DNA of 64,000 bases from Leucosporidium creatinivorum (GCA_001600635.1 BCKL01000017.1:514003-578002); one strand, 5' to 3'. Positions 44,842 through 56,629 are shown, numbered from the stretch's first letter. Program-made: numbers and translations. Notes: generated by a model not told the origin, from the sequence alone.

Positions 44842-46305
44842 CTACACCTTCCCATCCGCGTACAATGAGCGCTCCTCCTGCTCGGCCTTCCACCGTTGCT
44901 CCTGCTGACCGGCCAGGTCTGGGGAGGAATACAGTAGAAATTATCGGTCAGCGCGTTCCTCAAATTCCCGAGAAAGTTGCCAAACTCACCCGCCCTCTCG
45001 GCGTCGTCAAGCTCAATCTCGACCGAAGCGTAAGCCGGCGGGTAGACAATTTCCGGAGGAGGACGTTTTGCGAGCACTGTGGAAATCGGGCGCGTCAGAA
45101 AGCGTAGACAAAGGTGAGAGTTTGAAAACCACTGACAAGGCGAGAAAAGCGAACAAGAATCGCCCGGCGTGGAGAGCGCCCACGAGACCGAGCCATCGAC
45201 CTGCGCCGCCCTGCTCTTGCCACCCTTCCGACCGCCCTTCGAGCCCGACTTCTTGCTGCTGCTTGAGCCTTGAGCTCCGCGCATATGTCCGCTCGGACTA
45301 CCCTGCAGATCTTCCACTCTCTGCGCCCGCGCCCGCTCCTCGGCCTTCTTCCTTTGCTGCTCCTGCTGCTTCCTGGCCTTCTCCTTTGCACGCTCTTGGT
45401 CCCGCTCCTCCGCCTTAATTGCCTTCAGCCAGCCTGGCGGGCTGAGCCATAGCAGATCATGTTACGCCTCGAGAGCTTTGATGAGCTGGCGCCCACGAGG
45501 GTCGGAAGGAGGTCCACCTCCTGGAAGAGCCCTTCGTTGACGGTACCGGGCGGTTGCTTGGGTGATTTGCAGGTGAGCGTTGACAATTTGGGAAGGCTTT
45601 CGTGACGTGGGAGGTGGATAGAAGGGGTTGACGTTCGAGATATTCGGGTCGACCGAGGTCCAGCGTCCGTCGACGAGAGCGGTGGAGACGGCGTTGCGGC
45701 TAGGCGGATTTCCTGAGTACCGGAAGACTCGGGTGTAGTTCGCCAGAGGTGTGTGATCTCGATTGGTGCCGGGCGCTGGAACGCGGAGAGCCGTTACCTC
45801 GGCGCGAGGCTCTCGGAACATTTGAAGCCGTTCAAACTGCAGTACAGAGGCAGTCAACTCAGCTATATATTAGCGAGTCAGATGCGACGAACCCGAATCT
45901 TCCTCTTCGCTGTAGGCTTCGTCCCCAACTCCTGCACCCAAAGCCGAGTGTCCTCGCGGAGGACGTCGATGTCGCTCTCTAAGTGTTCGAGAGGCGGGGT
46001 AATGAGGACCGAGGCGATCGTATTGTAGGCAGTGTGCATGTCTTGCGTCACTGTGTGGGTAGAGTCGTCAAACAGAGCGCTGGCTGAGAAGCGCGAAGAA
46101 GGCTTACGGAAGAGCTGATTACACGGCCAGTCCAAGTCAAACTCGTACAGCGGCTTGTAGTCATCGGTACAGCAGAGCCCTCGACGACCATATTCCTTCT
46201 CCTGAGTCCCTCGTCGTCAGCCGAGCTAGGCAGACCTGCAGAGCGCCTATAACTCACCTTCTCCGCCTTGCGTTTGAGGGTAGCAGCTCTCGTCTCGGAG
46301 GTCAT
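44842..46305 (-). CDS. Unrecognised multi-exon protein with charged coiled coil
   Basis: Joined exons read MTSETRAATLKRKAEKEKEY, YKPLYEFDLDWPCNQLFL, HTAYNTIASVLITPPLEHLE, VWVQELGTK-like sequence, FERLQMFREPRAEVTALRVP, NPFYPPPTSRKPSQIVNAHL, a Glu/Lys/Gln coiled coil (KAIKAEERDQERAKEKARKQ), a Ser/Gly/Lys basic stretch, PPPEIVYPPAYASVEIELDD, and the end KAEQEERSLYADGKV. An in-frame TAA after LIKALEA is removed if a 96-nt intron (donor GTACCG, acceptor GCTCAG) is used; the frame on both sides agrees. Coding-like sequence continues upstream to about 46619 without an ATG, so the true start may lie in an unseen 5' exon. The basic/coiled character suggests a nuclear or RNA-related role, uncertain. 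Family not recognised. Confidence 0.55.
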
Positions 46306-47147
46306 TCCGTGGACAAGTCGCTCAGCTTCAGCGACGTGTGCCTTCACGAGACCAACTCCAGCTATTGGTGTAGACTGGACGACGTAGTCGGTGCCGTTGT
46401 CGAGGCGAGGAGGTTCGAGCGACTAACAATACCACTGCCGGAGACGGTTGTCTCTGAGGTGGCGCTGGGTGTGGGGCGAGGTCGGTGTAGAGGCTGGAAG
46501 AACGGGGAGTCTGACGGATACTGATCTATCGTTGCGAACGGCTGAAGCGAGACGAGGAGAGAAAGAGACGAGTCTGAGATCTGAGCTTTCGCGTTGTGTG
46601 GAGTAGTCACAAGTCGCAAGGCTGCCGAAAGCTGTAGCTCAGCAGTAGCAGGAAAATGCTGCGCGGCGTGCTAGAAGCTTAGCCGGTCCTCCTCAGACTC
46701 TTACGTGCCCTCAGCAAGTTGGCCTCTCAGCCTCTCTCGAGTCCCCACAGCGGCGCCCCGCCCTCCACTGCCGACCTCTTCTTCTTTCCCTGCACCTCTT
46801 TCGTGGTTTGGAAGAGCTACTACGGCTTCTAGTGCACTCGAAAAAGTTTTCGTGCTGTGCTCAGCTCAGGCGGCCGATTTGGATGTGAGTAAAAGCAGTG
46901 CCGGTTCGGCGAAGAACCACCTCAGTCGCCGTCGCGCTGAGCGGGTTGCGGGTCCCACTACTCCCCAGAGGCGGTGTCTGCATGGAAAGAAGCAGCTTCT
47001 CGCTTTCTTACTTTGGCTATTGGCATATATTGTGGTGTACGCTGCAAGCTAGGGGCCAACCGAACTTTTGGGCTTCCGAACTCCCAAGGCAGAGGTAATC
47101 GAGTCGGGAGCGCTACAGAGACTAAAGAGCGGATAAGCCGATAGCAT
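46306..47147. other. Region between the unknown gene and INO1
   Basis: 46306-46619 on the minus strand is probably additional 5' coding sequence of the gene at 44842 (FATIDQYPSDSPFFQPLHRP joined to STPIAGVGLVKAHVAEAERL by an intron ending at CAG near 46386). 46705-47052 on the plus strand is an open frame with a hydrophobic C-terminus but no ATG. The rest is the 3' flank of INO1. No firm gene. Confidence 0.4.
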
Positions 47148-49356
47148 CTACTCCATCTGGGTGAAGTTGATGAGGTCGCTGGCGGGCTGGAGCGAGACGC
47201 AGGCGCGGAGGAAGGCCTCGAGAGCTGCCAGGGAGAGCAGCTAGTCAGCGACGGGCGATAAGAAGCTCAAAGCGGACAATGGCAGCTCACCTCCACGCTG
47301 ACGGTTGAGCGAGTTGATGACGGCGACTCCGGGCTTGGTGAGGGGTGCCTGCGAAGAGTGGAAGAGCAAGGTCAGCTCGTCGCTCTAAGCCCAAGACCGA
47401 AAACGCGAACGCACCTTGAGCATGTAGCTGAGGAGACCAAGGACCGAGTACATGTTCTCGAACTCGGCCTCGGGGGTCGAGCGGTAAGTGACGCGAGTGA
47501 GGAGCTCGGCGAGGAGGACCAAGTCGATGATGAGGGGAGTAGCGAGGAGCGAGTCCTGGCACTCGTTGAAAATGTTGAGGGTGTTGCGACCTCCCATCAT
47601 GATCTCCGAGTTGTACTCGTCGAGGGCACGCTTGTCGTCGCCGACGGCGGGAAGGTACTTGATGACAATCTGGGAGATCCGAGGAGAGTCAGCTCAGGCT
47701 CGACGGCTCGGGAAAGAATGAGCGAGAAACTCACAACGTGGTCGGGATGCTCGGTGGTGCGAGCTTTCTCTCCGTTGGCGACGGCCTTCTCGCCCTTGGG
47801 GGTCTCGAGAATGGGCTTGTAGAGGAGGTGGTTGGCCTGCGAGATGCGAAGGAGCGTCGTCAGCGATAGCTCGACGAGACGAAAGCTCGGAGAGACACAC
47901 CTCGACCATGTCATCGACGACCGACGACTTGGAGATCTCCTTCGAGCGGAACTGAGCGGGAGCGCTCAGGTTGTGTCCGTCGTTGTTGCCGAGATGGTTG
48001 TAGGCTGTCAGAGAGAGCAAAGTCAGCGATGTCATCGAGAACAGAAGACTTTCAACAACTCACAAGCAATCGAAAGAGGCTTGATTCCAGCGTTGACGAG
48101 GAACTCGGCGAGGACCGACTTGACCTTGGTCTGACCNNNCTTGAAGTCGTCTCCAGCGATNAAGGCCTTGTGGTGCTCGGCNAGCTCGATNCANCCGGGN
48201 ACNAANGTGTTCTGAGGNGCTCCGTTGATGAAGGGCGAGCCNTCGAGGATGGAGGCGANGGCNAAGATGGTCGANGGNGCGACCTCGGCGTGCGAGTCCT
48301 TGACGGCCTGGAGGAGGTTCTCCTTGGTGTCGTTGATGCCGGGGATGACTTCGGCGTAGCGCTCAGTGTTGGCAGTCCAGAGGACGATGACCTTGTCGAG
48401 CCCGTTGGCCGACTTGAAGTCGCGAATGTCCTTGCGGATCTGCTCGAGGTGAGCAGCCTTGTCCTCGCCGGGCAGGACGTTGTCGGCGCGCTCTCCCTGG
48501 CTGTTGGTGGTGAAGGGAGAGTCAGTGAGGTGTTCGACTGCAGCAGAGAAAGCTCGACTAACTTGGCGTTGATGAACGAAGGGTAGTAGACGGAGGGGAG
48601 AGGCTTGAGCTCGGCCATCAAGGGGGCGACCTGGCGCTGGAGGTCGTAGTCCATGACCTTGGCGCGACGCATAGCGCGGTCGAGGGGCATGCCCGAAATG
48701 TCCCATCCTCCGACCTGTTGGAAGAGGGGAGAGCGAGATCAGCTTCGGCGACAGCGAGCGAGAAAGGAAGCTCGGCTACTCACGACAAGATCGTTGGGGT
48801 GGACCATAGGAAGGACGTCCGAGAAAGGAACAAAGACGTCCTTGCCGGCGGCATCAGAGCCGAGGCGGAGAGTCGAAGCACGAACGAGCGAGCCGAGGTA
48901 GTTGGGGGTCTGAGTGCCGTCGCGAGTCGACCAGCTAATGTTGTGCTGGTTGGCAAGGACGGTAGCCGAGAGGGTGGTTCCGTTGTTTCCACCCCATCCG
49001 ACGAGCATGAGACTGTGCGAGCGAGAGATAGGTCAGCGCCGAAGAAGGCCGAATCGAGACGGACGCCGAGCTCGAACTCACCCAGTCTTGGGAACGGCGC
49101 GGAGAGTCTTGAGCTCGAGGTCCTTCTGGACAGGCTTGACCGAGTAGCGTTGGCCGTCCTGCTTGACCTCAGCCGAGTGGAAGGTGTACTTGGCGAGGAG
49201 CGCTTCGTCGGTGTAGGTGAGGTTGGGCGAATCGACCGTGACGGCCTCGGTGGGGCGGCGAGCAGCGGTAGGATCGATGATGGGAATCGCCGACGAGTAA
49301 TTGTTGCCGTGCGAAGGCCTGGCAACAGCGGGAGGGTCGAGAGCGATGGGCGACAT
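47148..49356 (-). CDS. INO1: Inositol-3-phosphate synthase
   Basis: myo-Inositol-1-phosphate synthase converts glucose 6-phosphate to inositol 3-phosphate, an NAD-dependent and committed step of inositol synthesis. ATG at 49356 ([15 protein letters not shown]). Motifs: [20 protein letters not shown] (NAD binding), [112 protein letters not shown] and FRACVSLQP-like sequence, ending [12 protein letters not shown]. At least six introns with CTGAC branches. The segment about 48137-48275 carries scattered N bases, so a stretch of the catalytic domain cannot be read. The leader upstream seems to be spliced (introns 49465-49569 and 49690-49759). Cytosolic. Confidence 0.95.
48137..48275. other. Ambiguous bases (N) scattered in INO1
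   Basis: A cluster of single and triple Ns spread over about 140 nt of INO1 coding sequence. Spacing of mostly single Ns suggests low-confidence base calls or polymorphism in the consensus, not a scaffold gap. Confidence 0.9.
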
Positions 49357-49437
49357 TTCGAGTTGGAGTAGGCCGGGGGGAGGTTTGAAAGCGAGGGGTA
49401 GAGTGGGGATTAGGTTGCTTAAGAAGAGTGTTTGGGT

Positions 49438-49599
49438 TCACCGGGCGCCGTGATCTTGCGAGAGCTGTAGTACAATCGACGTGTCAGCGAACCGTGCACG
49501 AGGTGGAAAACCGGACTCGGCCTTTCTCGACGGCGACGACGGCGAGCGGATAACGCGTTCAAGACTCACCCTCGGTGTCCTGTAGTGGATCAAGCGCAT
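49438..49599 (-). promoter_or_regulatory. Possible upstream ORF in the INO1 leader
   Basis: ATG at 49599 reads MRLIHYRTPR, then after removal of a 105-nt intron LSQDHGAR and a stop at 49438-49440, about 80 nt before the INO1 ATG. The intron length is a multiple of three with no in-frame stop, so both spliced (18 codons) and unspliced (53 codons) forms end at the same stop. A translational control role is an inference. Confidence 0.35.
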
Positions 49600-50347
49600 G
49601 GTGTGAAGGAGCAGTGAGGGTCAGCTCTGTAGTTCTGTAGCTGAGAAACGCGTCTCTGAAACGAGGAAAACGAACGGTTGTGGCAGGAGCTGTTGGGCGA
49701 CGACAACGAGCGCGTGGGTCAGCTCTTGGACAGCAGAGCAGTACTGTAAGACTACACACCTGAGCTGGTTTGAGAACGTGGTGGTAGAGGTGGTAAGGCT
49801 GAAAAGGGCCTTTGTTAAGCGAGCTTTGTAGAGCGAGTTAGTGAAGCGTAGGAAGGAGAGAAGCGATTCGCCCTCTGGCCCGCTCCCTTCCGCTTCTCCA
49901 GGGGTCCCCGTCTTCCGGCTCCATGCGGTGCTCCTAAACATTTTCCACCTCTGTAGGGCAGTAGTAGATCTGTAGTGCTGTATTCAGCTCGCTCAGACGT
50001 AACGGCAAACGCTACCTCGCTACAAAAGTCTGTTCGGACTGGGCCTAACTGCCGAAGGAATGATCGCCGGGCTTCCTTTCAACCGCCCCATTTCCATCGC
50101 GGTATGCACTCAACTTCTGCTGCTATTGCTGTCATTAAAAACGTGCAGCCCGCTCCCAGGGAGATCGCCTGCAGAAGCGGTAATCTCATCGCCGAACGCT
50201 CAGGGCCTCCTCTTTTCTCACAAAAGCGAGAAGAGCTCTGATCGACTACAGGCAGCTCCAAAGCAGCAACAATCAAGGGTCTCCGAGGCTTTTTCTGAAC
50301 TGCGAGCAAAGGCTGACCGTTACGAAGCCTAGAGCAGAGAGCCGTGG

Positions 50348-50389
50348 AGCCTTCGCCAAACAGCCTTCGCCGAACAGCCTTCGCCGAGC
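50348..50389. repeat. Three tandem copies of a 14-nt unit
   Basis: AGCCTTCGCCRAAC occurs three times back to back, the last copy slightly diverged at its end. The unit contains the CTTCGCCGA element found in many introns of this window. Confidence 0.85.
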
Positions 50390-50754
50390 CAGCTTTCTAG
50401 CAGGCAGTGATTGGCTCGGGTCGCAGTCTCGTAGTCAGCTGTAGGAGTATCCCCTGTTGTTACTTCCCACTATATCTCAGCCCTCCCTCTCCCTACTTTC
50501 CACTCCAGCGCTGACCTGCGACGACCTCGGCTCGGCGCTGTCCTCCTCCTTCGGCGCGAGGCTTGGGTTCGCACTGGGAGGGTGAGGCAGCATGCCGGAA
50601 CTCAGGGAGTCAGCACGCTGCTGTGCAGGAGGAGAGGGGTAGCCGAGGAGGACTTGCAGTGCCGAAGCTACCGCGCCGAAGCTGACGGCCGCAGATCCCG
50701 GCGAAAAGGCTCCGATGAGCGCAAAGATAATGCACTACAGTACCGTCTGGCATG

Positions 50755-53700
50755 CTAGATGTTCATCCACTCGTCCCCACCACCCGCATTGGCCTCATCC
50801 ACCTCACCCATGAAGCTCTCTCCTCCCTCGCTCGGCGCCGCTCCCGCTCCTCCTCCAGAAGCACCACTCCCCTCTTCAGCCGTCGTCCCAAAGAGCGGAA
50901 CATTCAACATCGCATCCAAATCGAAGCCGCTCATCCCACCGCTCGATCCCATCCCTCCCAGCCCAGCAGCCATCTCGGCGAGCCCCCCTCCCGCTCCAAT
51001 CCCTGCTCCTCCAAGTCCAGCAAACAGCCCAGCGCCCATCCCCGAGCCAAGGAAAGACGTGATTGTCTCGGCGCTGATACCTGGGAAGCCAGCTGCGGCG
51101 GCCATTTGGGTGAGAGTGTCGGGCGGGAGAGAGGAGAGGGAGGTGAGAGAGTCGAGAGAGGGGATGCCGGTTGACTGGGGTGGTGGGGCGGGGATTGGTG
51201 TGGAGGAGGGGGGGTTGGTGGATGTGGGCGCGGTTGGAGGAGGGACTGGAGGAGGAGGAACGCCCGCTTGGGCGAGGGTGGGAGGAGCGCCGGCGCCGAT
51301 GGAGCCGAGAGCGGGGGAGGAGAAAAAAGACATGTCAATCCCTGCAATGGAGGGGCTCGTAGGCTGCTGCTGCTGAGGTGGTGGCGGTGGAGCTCCCGCG
51401 CCGGCATGAAGAGAAGCGAACGGGTCGGCGTTGGTGGGGGTAAAGTCGATGAAAGGTTGGTGAATATTCGGTGGAGGAGGAAAGTTGGTACTGCCGGTAA
51501 GTTGAAGATTCGCGAGTCCATTCTCAAGGGAAGAGATGAGAGGCGCATCGTCGGACCAGGACCAAGCCATCGTCTTGAGGCCGTCAACGAGCCTGTTTGA
51601 CGGAGAAGGCGAAAGCGAGATCAGTGAGCGCTTCACGACGGCAGAGTGAGTAAGATGACGCACCACTTGAGATCCTCCTCCTTCTCCTCCCTCGTAATCC
51701 CCTCGCCACCCTCCTCGACCGTCTTCGCCTCCATCAGCACCTCGGCCCAAGTGCCCAACCTCTCCTGCGTCAAATGCGTCAAGAACGCCAAACTCGGCGC
51801 ATTCTTGACACTCTGCGCGACCATCCTCGCTGCCCTCAGTGTAGTCTGATGCATCTGCTTTAACAGCAGCTCGACGCGCTCTTGAGTCCTCCGACGCTCG
51901 GCGGCGGTGGCGGCGGTCCCTTGCTTCAGTTCGCCTACTCGGCGCTTGAGGTCGAGGTAGAGAGGGAGACAGAGGGAGGACCACGCCAGTTGGAGCGTGT
52001 AGAGACAGGCGGCCATGATGTAGCGGCGCTCGGTTTCGAAGGGGGCGGGGAGGGAGTGCGCGGAAGTGGCAGCGGGAGAGAGGACGAAGGCGATCCGACC
52101 GGCGAGGACGGTTAGGAGGTTGGAGAGGTGGTCAAGCTGGGTCATGAACTTGGTCACGTAGCGCTCGTCGAGGGGTTGCTTGCGAGCGTGAGCTGCTCGG
52201 AAATTGCACGTGAGCGAGAGGTCGTAGCTAGGCCGGTGAGGGAACGTACTGCCTGTGACGCGGTCCGAGACTTCTCGAGCTAATCGAGCGACATGGTCTG
52301 TATGCGAGGAGGAGCGTCAGCTGAGCTGCTTGACCGACGGAGCGCCTAGACCAGCGCCGACACGAGGTCAAGCGTACAGGTATCTGCAAAGAGAGGGCGA
52401 ATCAGCTTTTACGCGTGATCAGAGCAAGTGGAGGCCGACATACATGGCCTCATCGGTCCAAAGAAGAGGGTGACCGAGTCTCGAACATCGCAATCCTCTA
52501 CGCTCTCGAGTAGTGCTTCCTCGATCGACGAGGGGACGTCGCCGCAGAGTAGTAGGTCGTCGGCGGCGGTGCTGTAGTATCGTGGGAAAAAGTTGAGCGA
52601 AATGTCGGAGGGCGATCCCGTGAGCGAAGCAAGGCAACGCACAAATGAGAAGTTCGGCCGGCGTTGGAGGCGTAGAGGGCTTCTCTCATCTGTCAGAGAT
52701 CACCTCGGTCAGCTTTCCCCTCGACTCTTACTCGACATCCAAGGCACTCACAATCAGCGCACTCCACCCCAAGCTCATCGGCATGATCTTCGGCGCGCCC
52801 GGCTCCCCCGCCGCATCCAACAGCGTCCTCAAATGACTAACAAACGCGCTTCCATACGGCTTGCCCTCCTTAGGCCCTCTCCTCGCCTCCAACATCTCCA
52901 ACAAGAAACAACAGGCCATGCTCTCCTCGCAGCTTTTCACCAGGGTTCCCCTCTCCCAGCTTAGACGAACGGCCTTGAGGCGGAGTTTGGAACACATGGC
53001 TTCCCGGCGTTGGCCGTAGGGACGGAGGTCCGTGTGAGTGGAGAGGTAGGTGGAGGTGAGGGCTTCAAAAGACGGGGCGGGGTCGCCAGGCCCGAGGATG
53101 AGCGGGTGGGAGGAGAGGCGGGAGGTTAGGGCGATGATGGTGTGGGCTAGGACCTGTGGATGGTCGAGGTGTGAGTGAACGAGTTGCTTTGGGGGAGGAG
53201 AGGGAGGGGACGGACCTCGGCTTGAGGTGGAAGAGCTTCGAGACGCCGGCCGACGGTTTCGAACATGAGGGAGAGGCGACCTCGGGGGTAGAGAGGAAGC
53301 CAGGATTGGGGGATGGATTGGTATACTGTTGTCTCCTTTCCTCATCAGCATCGTCTCTCTACGCCGAAGGAAGGGAACCGAACTCACATCCCAGCAAATG
53401 CGCCACCAAGTCCCCGCTCAATTCGGCCAACCCCAATCTGCTATCCAAATCCGTAGCCGAGACAGTCGGGAATCCACCATTCTGCGCCTCCGTATCTTGT
53501 AACCTTCCTTGCACGTGTGTAGGGATCCAAGGCGTGTTGGATGGGCCAGTGAAGGAGGGGGAGTTGGGATCGGCGGCGCCGAAGATTGCTCTGTAGAGAA
53601 GAGGGTGAGCGGGAGAAGGAGGGGAGAGACGGTATGGACGGACCGTGCTTCTTCTATTCGCTTGCCGGTTCGACCGACGGGCTTCTTGCGCACGACGGGG

Positions 53701-54271
53701 GTGGTGGTGCAGCTGCGAGAAGGGCGCGCCGAGAAGGGGGAGAGAGGTCAGCTTGGGCAGCGCCGATGCTCGGGGCCAGCAGCTGGGGTATCGCAAAGAA
53801 GGACCTTCTTCACACCAACGTCATCACACGGGCAGTCACTCTTCCGAGCAACCACCCCGCGCGAAAGAAGGTAGCGAACGAGCTCCTCGTCCTCTTCATC
53901 GCCGAGCTGCCCCGCTCATCTCGAGAGAGCAGCTCCAGTGTCCTTCCACCACGTCCACCGATCCACTCCTCGTTCCCTTCTGCATCTCATCAGCTCCCGC
54001 TCCCCATCTTCCCCCTCCCCTCCTCTCCTTGCGCTCGCACAAGCCAAACTCACACAATCCCCTTCTCCATACACCTAGGACAGCTTCCCGGCGGAGCTAC
54101 AGGCATACATAGTACCCTCCTCAACTTGCACGAGTCGCACGAGGGCAGCTTCTTGCGCTTCTTCCCTCCCCCGCCTGCTGCTTCGTTTGAAGGAGGCGGG
54201 GCGTCGGTGTAGGTGGAGGAGGGGTAGGGCGAGGGAGAGGCGGGATGGCCGGAGCGTGGGTTTGGCGGCAT
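50755..54271 (-). CDS. Zn(II)2Cys6 transcription factor
   Basis: ATG at 54271. After a Pro/Ser-rich N-terminus and a basic stretch (GGKKRKKLP) comes the zinc cluster CDSCKLRRVLC...CPRCMEKGIVC (C-x2-C-x6-C, loop, C-x2-C-x6-C), near residues 43-75, interrupted by an intron. The middle resembles the fungal transcription-factor middle homology region: VLAHTIIALTSRLSSHPLIL, MCSKLRLKAVRLSWERGTLV, ESMACCFLLEMLEARRG, FVSHLRTLLDAAGEPGAPKI, then YIMAACLYTLQLAWSSLCLP. The last ~250 residues are Pro/Gly/Ser/Ala-rich low complexity ending GGDEWMNI, a likely activation region. At least seven introns. DNA-binding nuclear regulator; target genes unknown. The next gene upstream on the same strand is EMC2. Confidence 0.85.
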
Positions 54272-54977
54272 GGCTGATGAGGTGCAGAGATGGGAAGAGG
54301 AGAGGGGAGCCCGAGGTAGCTGAGCTGAGCTGAGGTGGGCGAACGGCGAGCTGAGGCGTCGTCCGAGCGGGCGGTGCAGCCTAGTTCCGATATGTAGGGA
54401 TGTATCAGATGATCAGCAAGCTGCTATCTGTAGCTCATCAGCCCTCCTCGGCCTCCAGCAGCTCAATGCGGCCTCCTCCTCCGCTCTGTCTCCCTCCAAC
54501 TTATTCTGTACCCTCCCTCTAGCATCCGGAAAGCACGAAATTCACCCCTCAGACTTACCTACAATATCCACACCTTTTCGAGCTCCAGAAAACGATGCGA
54601 AGGGAAAGCGACGAAGGAGAGCGAAGGGGAAGAGCGCGCGCGCGAGCTCGGCAGCTTGGAGGTGGGAGCGGCGAGAGGACGAAGGTCTGTGGCTGAGGCA
54701 GGGAAGGAGAAATAGAAGCGCGAAAGAGAGGTCGGCGACTTTGGAGAGTCGGGAGGAGGAGGCCGAGTTGAAAAGGGGCTCGGCGCCGAGATGGGACGTC
54801 TCTCGATTCTCTGGCTCTGTGTGTGATTGTAGCGCTCGTCGACCCGCGCTGTCGAGTGTGACAGAATACCACTTCTTGACATCCAACTACTAGTGTACAA
54901 CCTTCCCATTCTCATCCTCGGTCCCTCCCGCCCGCTGCTCGGTCACCGCTCCCGCGCTTCTCTGCCTCCTCGGCTCC
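54272..54977. other. Intergenic upstream of the zinc-cluster factor
   Basis: 706 nt between the EMC2 stop and the transcription-factor ATG. On the minus strand a GTAAGT donor near 54562, after a stretch with an open frame, suggests a spliced 5' leader. The palindrome CTCGGCGCCGAG sits at 54779-54790. No gene is called. Confidence 0.45.
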
Positions 54978-56428
54978 TCAGTATACCTCGGCTACACCCT
55001 CCCCTCCAATCCACCTCCTCACTACTCCAGTTCCTACAGCCCCGGGAACCGAGTAGCCCTCCAATAAGAGCTTGGAGAGGAGGAGGTCCATTTCGGCGAG
55101 TTTTGGTGGGGCTGCTGAGGAGGTGAGGTGGGGGATGCACTGTTTTCGTTCAGACAAGACGTTCAGGACCGAGAAGCGGGGAGTCAGTAAGGCGAGCTGA
55201 GAGAAAAAGCCGACCCTCGCCGACCTCAACTCACCAGCTTAGCGCCCAGCGCTGCCCTCCTTCCCACTCCTCCACTGCCCTCCTTGCCTCCCTGAGTCAC
55301 ACCCTCGCACATCTCTACGACCCTCAGGAACTCTTTGTATGCCAACCCGTAGTCGCCCAGCGTGTAGGCCGTTTCGGCGTGGTGCAAGAGGTGGGTGGGG
55401 TTGTGGGGTGCGAGGAGGAGGAGGTGCGAGAGGGACGAGAGGGATTGCGGGTAGCTGTGAGCATGAGCGGGGGAGGCGGAGGATGAGGAAGAGAGAAGGG
55501 AGGAGGGTCAGCGCCGAACAGCAAGACCGAAGAGAGAGAGAGAGAGCAAACGTACAGGCCCATCCCGGCGTACACTGCGGCCAACTGACTCCACCCCTCC
55601 GCATCATTGTACACTGTATCCAGGTACTCTACGAGCAGATCGATGCCCTTTTCTTTGCTCAGGCCTGCTGCCGAGGCAGGCGAAGTTGAAGTTGGCGCCG
55701 AGGACGATTTGCTGCTTTTGCTAGAGACGAGGGCGGTCGAGGTGGAGGGGGAGGAGAGGTGCAGGGTGATTAGGCGTTTGCGGATGTTCTGTTGAGTGTA
55801 GCGATAAAGAGCAGGGAAAGGGATCCGCCGAGCAGGGTCAGCTCCCATCCTCTGCGCCGAGCTGCCCTCGGGCGGCTAGCGTCACTTCGACTGTGCTACA
55901 GTCGACCAAGGACACTCAAACTCACAGCCTGATGTTCATCCTCGATGAGCTCTGCTTCAAACCACCGCTTTGCCTCGTCCAGCTCCCCTTTGCCCTCGAG
56001 GATGATGCCAAGCAAGAGAGCCACGCGAGGGGAGTCGGGGAATTGGGTGGCGAGGCGGGAGGCGCAGACCTGTAGCACACCGCTCGAGGTGAGTAAGAGA
56101 GCTGTAGTAGAAGGCGAAGAGGGAGAGAGGAACGTACGTCGGCGAGAGAGAGTTGACCGCATTCGACGGCTGCAGTAGCGATTTGTTCGAGGACGTTCCA
56201 GACTGTTTGAAGCCGATATGGGGAGGGTGATTAGGTACTGTAGAGCTGCTGTGCTACAGAGCGAGAGAGAAGAGAAGGAGACTGACGCTCGTCAGACGAG
56301 TTGTTGGAGGCCCAGGCGCGGTGGATGAGTTGTTGGCCGAGGTGGACTACAGAGTGAGGTTGACGACGAGTTTCTGTACGGTATTCGGCAAGTTGTAGTA
56401 AGATAGCTGGAGTGGTCAGGGAAGCCAT
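54978..56428 (-). CDS. EMC2: ER membrane protein complex subunit 2 (TPR)
   Basis: EMC2 is the TPR-containing cytosolic subunit of the ER membrane insertase complex. ATG at 56428, MASLTTPAILLQLAEYRTET. Then VVHLGQQLIHRAW, VWNVLEQIATAAVECGQLSL, FPDSPRVALLLGIILEGKGE, LDEAKRWFEAELIEDEHQA, NIRKRLITLHL, GIDLLVEYLDTVYNDAEGW, AAVYAGMGLYPQSL, LLAPHNPTHLLHHAETAYTL and YGLAYKEFLRVVEM. These are the conserved EMC2 TPR blocks, including P-x-S-x-R-V and the 'Y.D..AW.ELA..Y' motif here as DAEGWSQLAAVY. A Ser-rich insert separates TPR blocks (STSTALVSSKSSKSS). It ends EGVAEVY. At least five introns, one with a (GA)n tract. Confidence 0.88.
55531..55546. repeat. (AG)n microsatellite in an EMC2 intron
   Basis: Eight uninterrupted AG units inside an intron of EMC2, close to its donor. 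Confidence 0.85.
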
Positions 56429-56629
56429 GGTCGAGCAGTGAGTGAGTGAGGGGTAGGAGAGAGAGGGAGCGACGCGCTTCTTGGACTTGAACCCTTCACT
56501 GCTCGGGAGATTGCATTGTAATTGGGCTACAGCTGTTCCATTAGTAGCCAGTAAGTAGCTCACTACTGATCTGTAGCGTTACAGCTCACACCCTCTGCTT
56601 CTACTACAGTGTCCTCCCTCCTCTCGTCG
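56429..56629. promoter_or_regulatory. Divergent promoter, EMC2 / ATG5
   Basis: 201 nt between opposing ATGs. CTACTACAG at 56601-56609 just before the ATG5 frame looks like a splice acceptor, so the ATG5 leader may contain an intron. Confidence 0.4.

Larger units (their letters stand above)
49357..50754. other. Long intergenic region with INO1 leader
   Basis: About 1.4 kb. 49357-49941 looks like the 5' leader of INO1 on the minus strand: two intron-like segments, 49465-49569 (GTGAGT...GCTGAC...CTACAG) and 49690-49759 (GTGTGT...GCTGAC...CAACAG), and a short upstream ORF beginning at 49599. A 106-codon minus frame at 49621-49941 has an ATG but no recognisable product. 49950-50754 contains a small 14-nt repeat and no credible gene. 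Confidence 0.45.

Noticed and set aside
46705-47052. Plus-strand frame ending in a hydrophobic segment (LLAFLLWLLAYIVVY)
   Set aside because: Starts with GTG, no ATG, no supporting splice structure; could be a tail exon but evidence is too thin.
49621-49941. 106-codon minus-strand ATG frame upstream of INO1
   Set aside because: Spans a good intron-like segment and a uORF region; more likely leader sequence than a separate gene.
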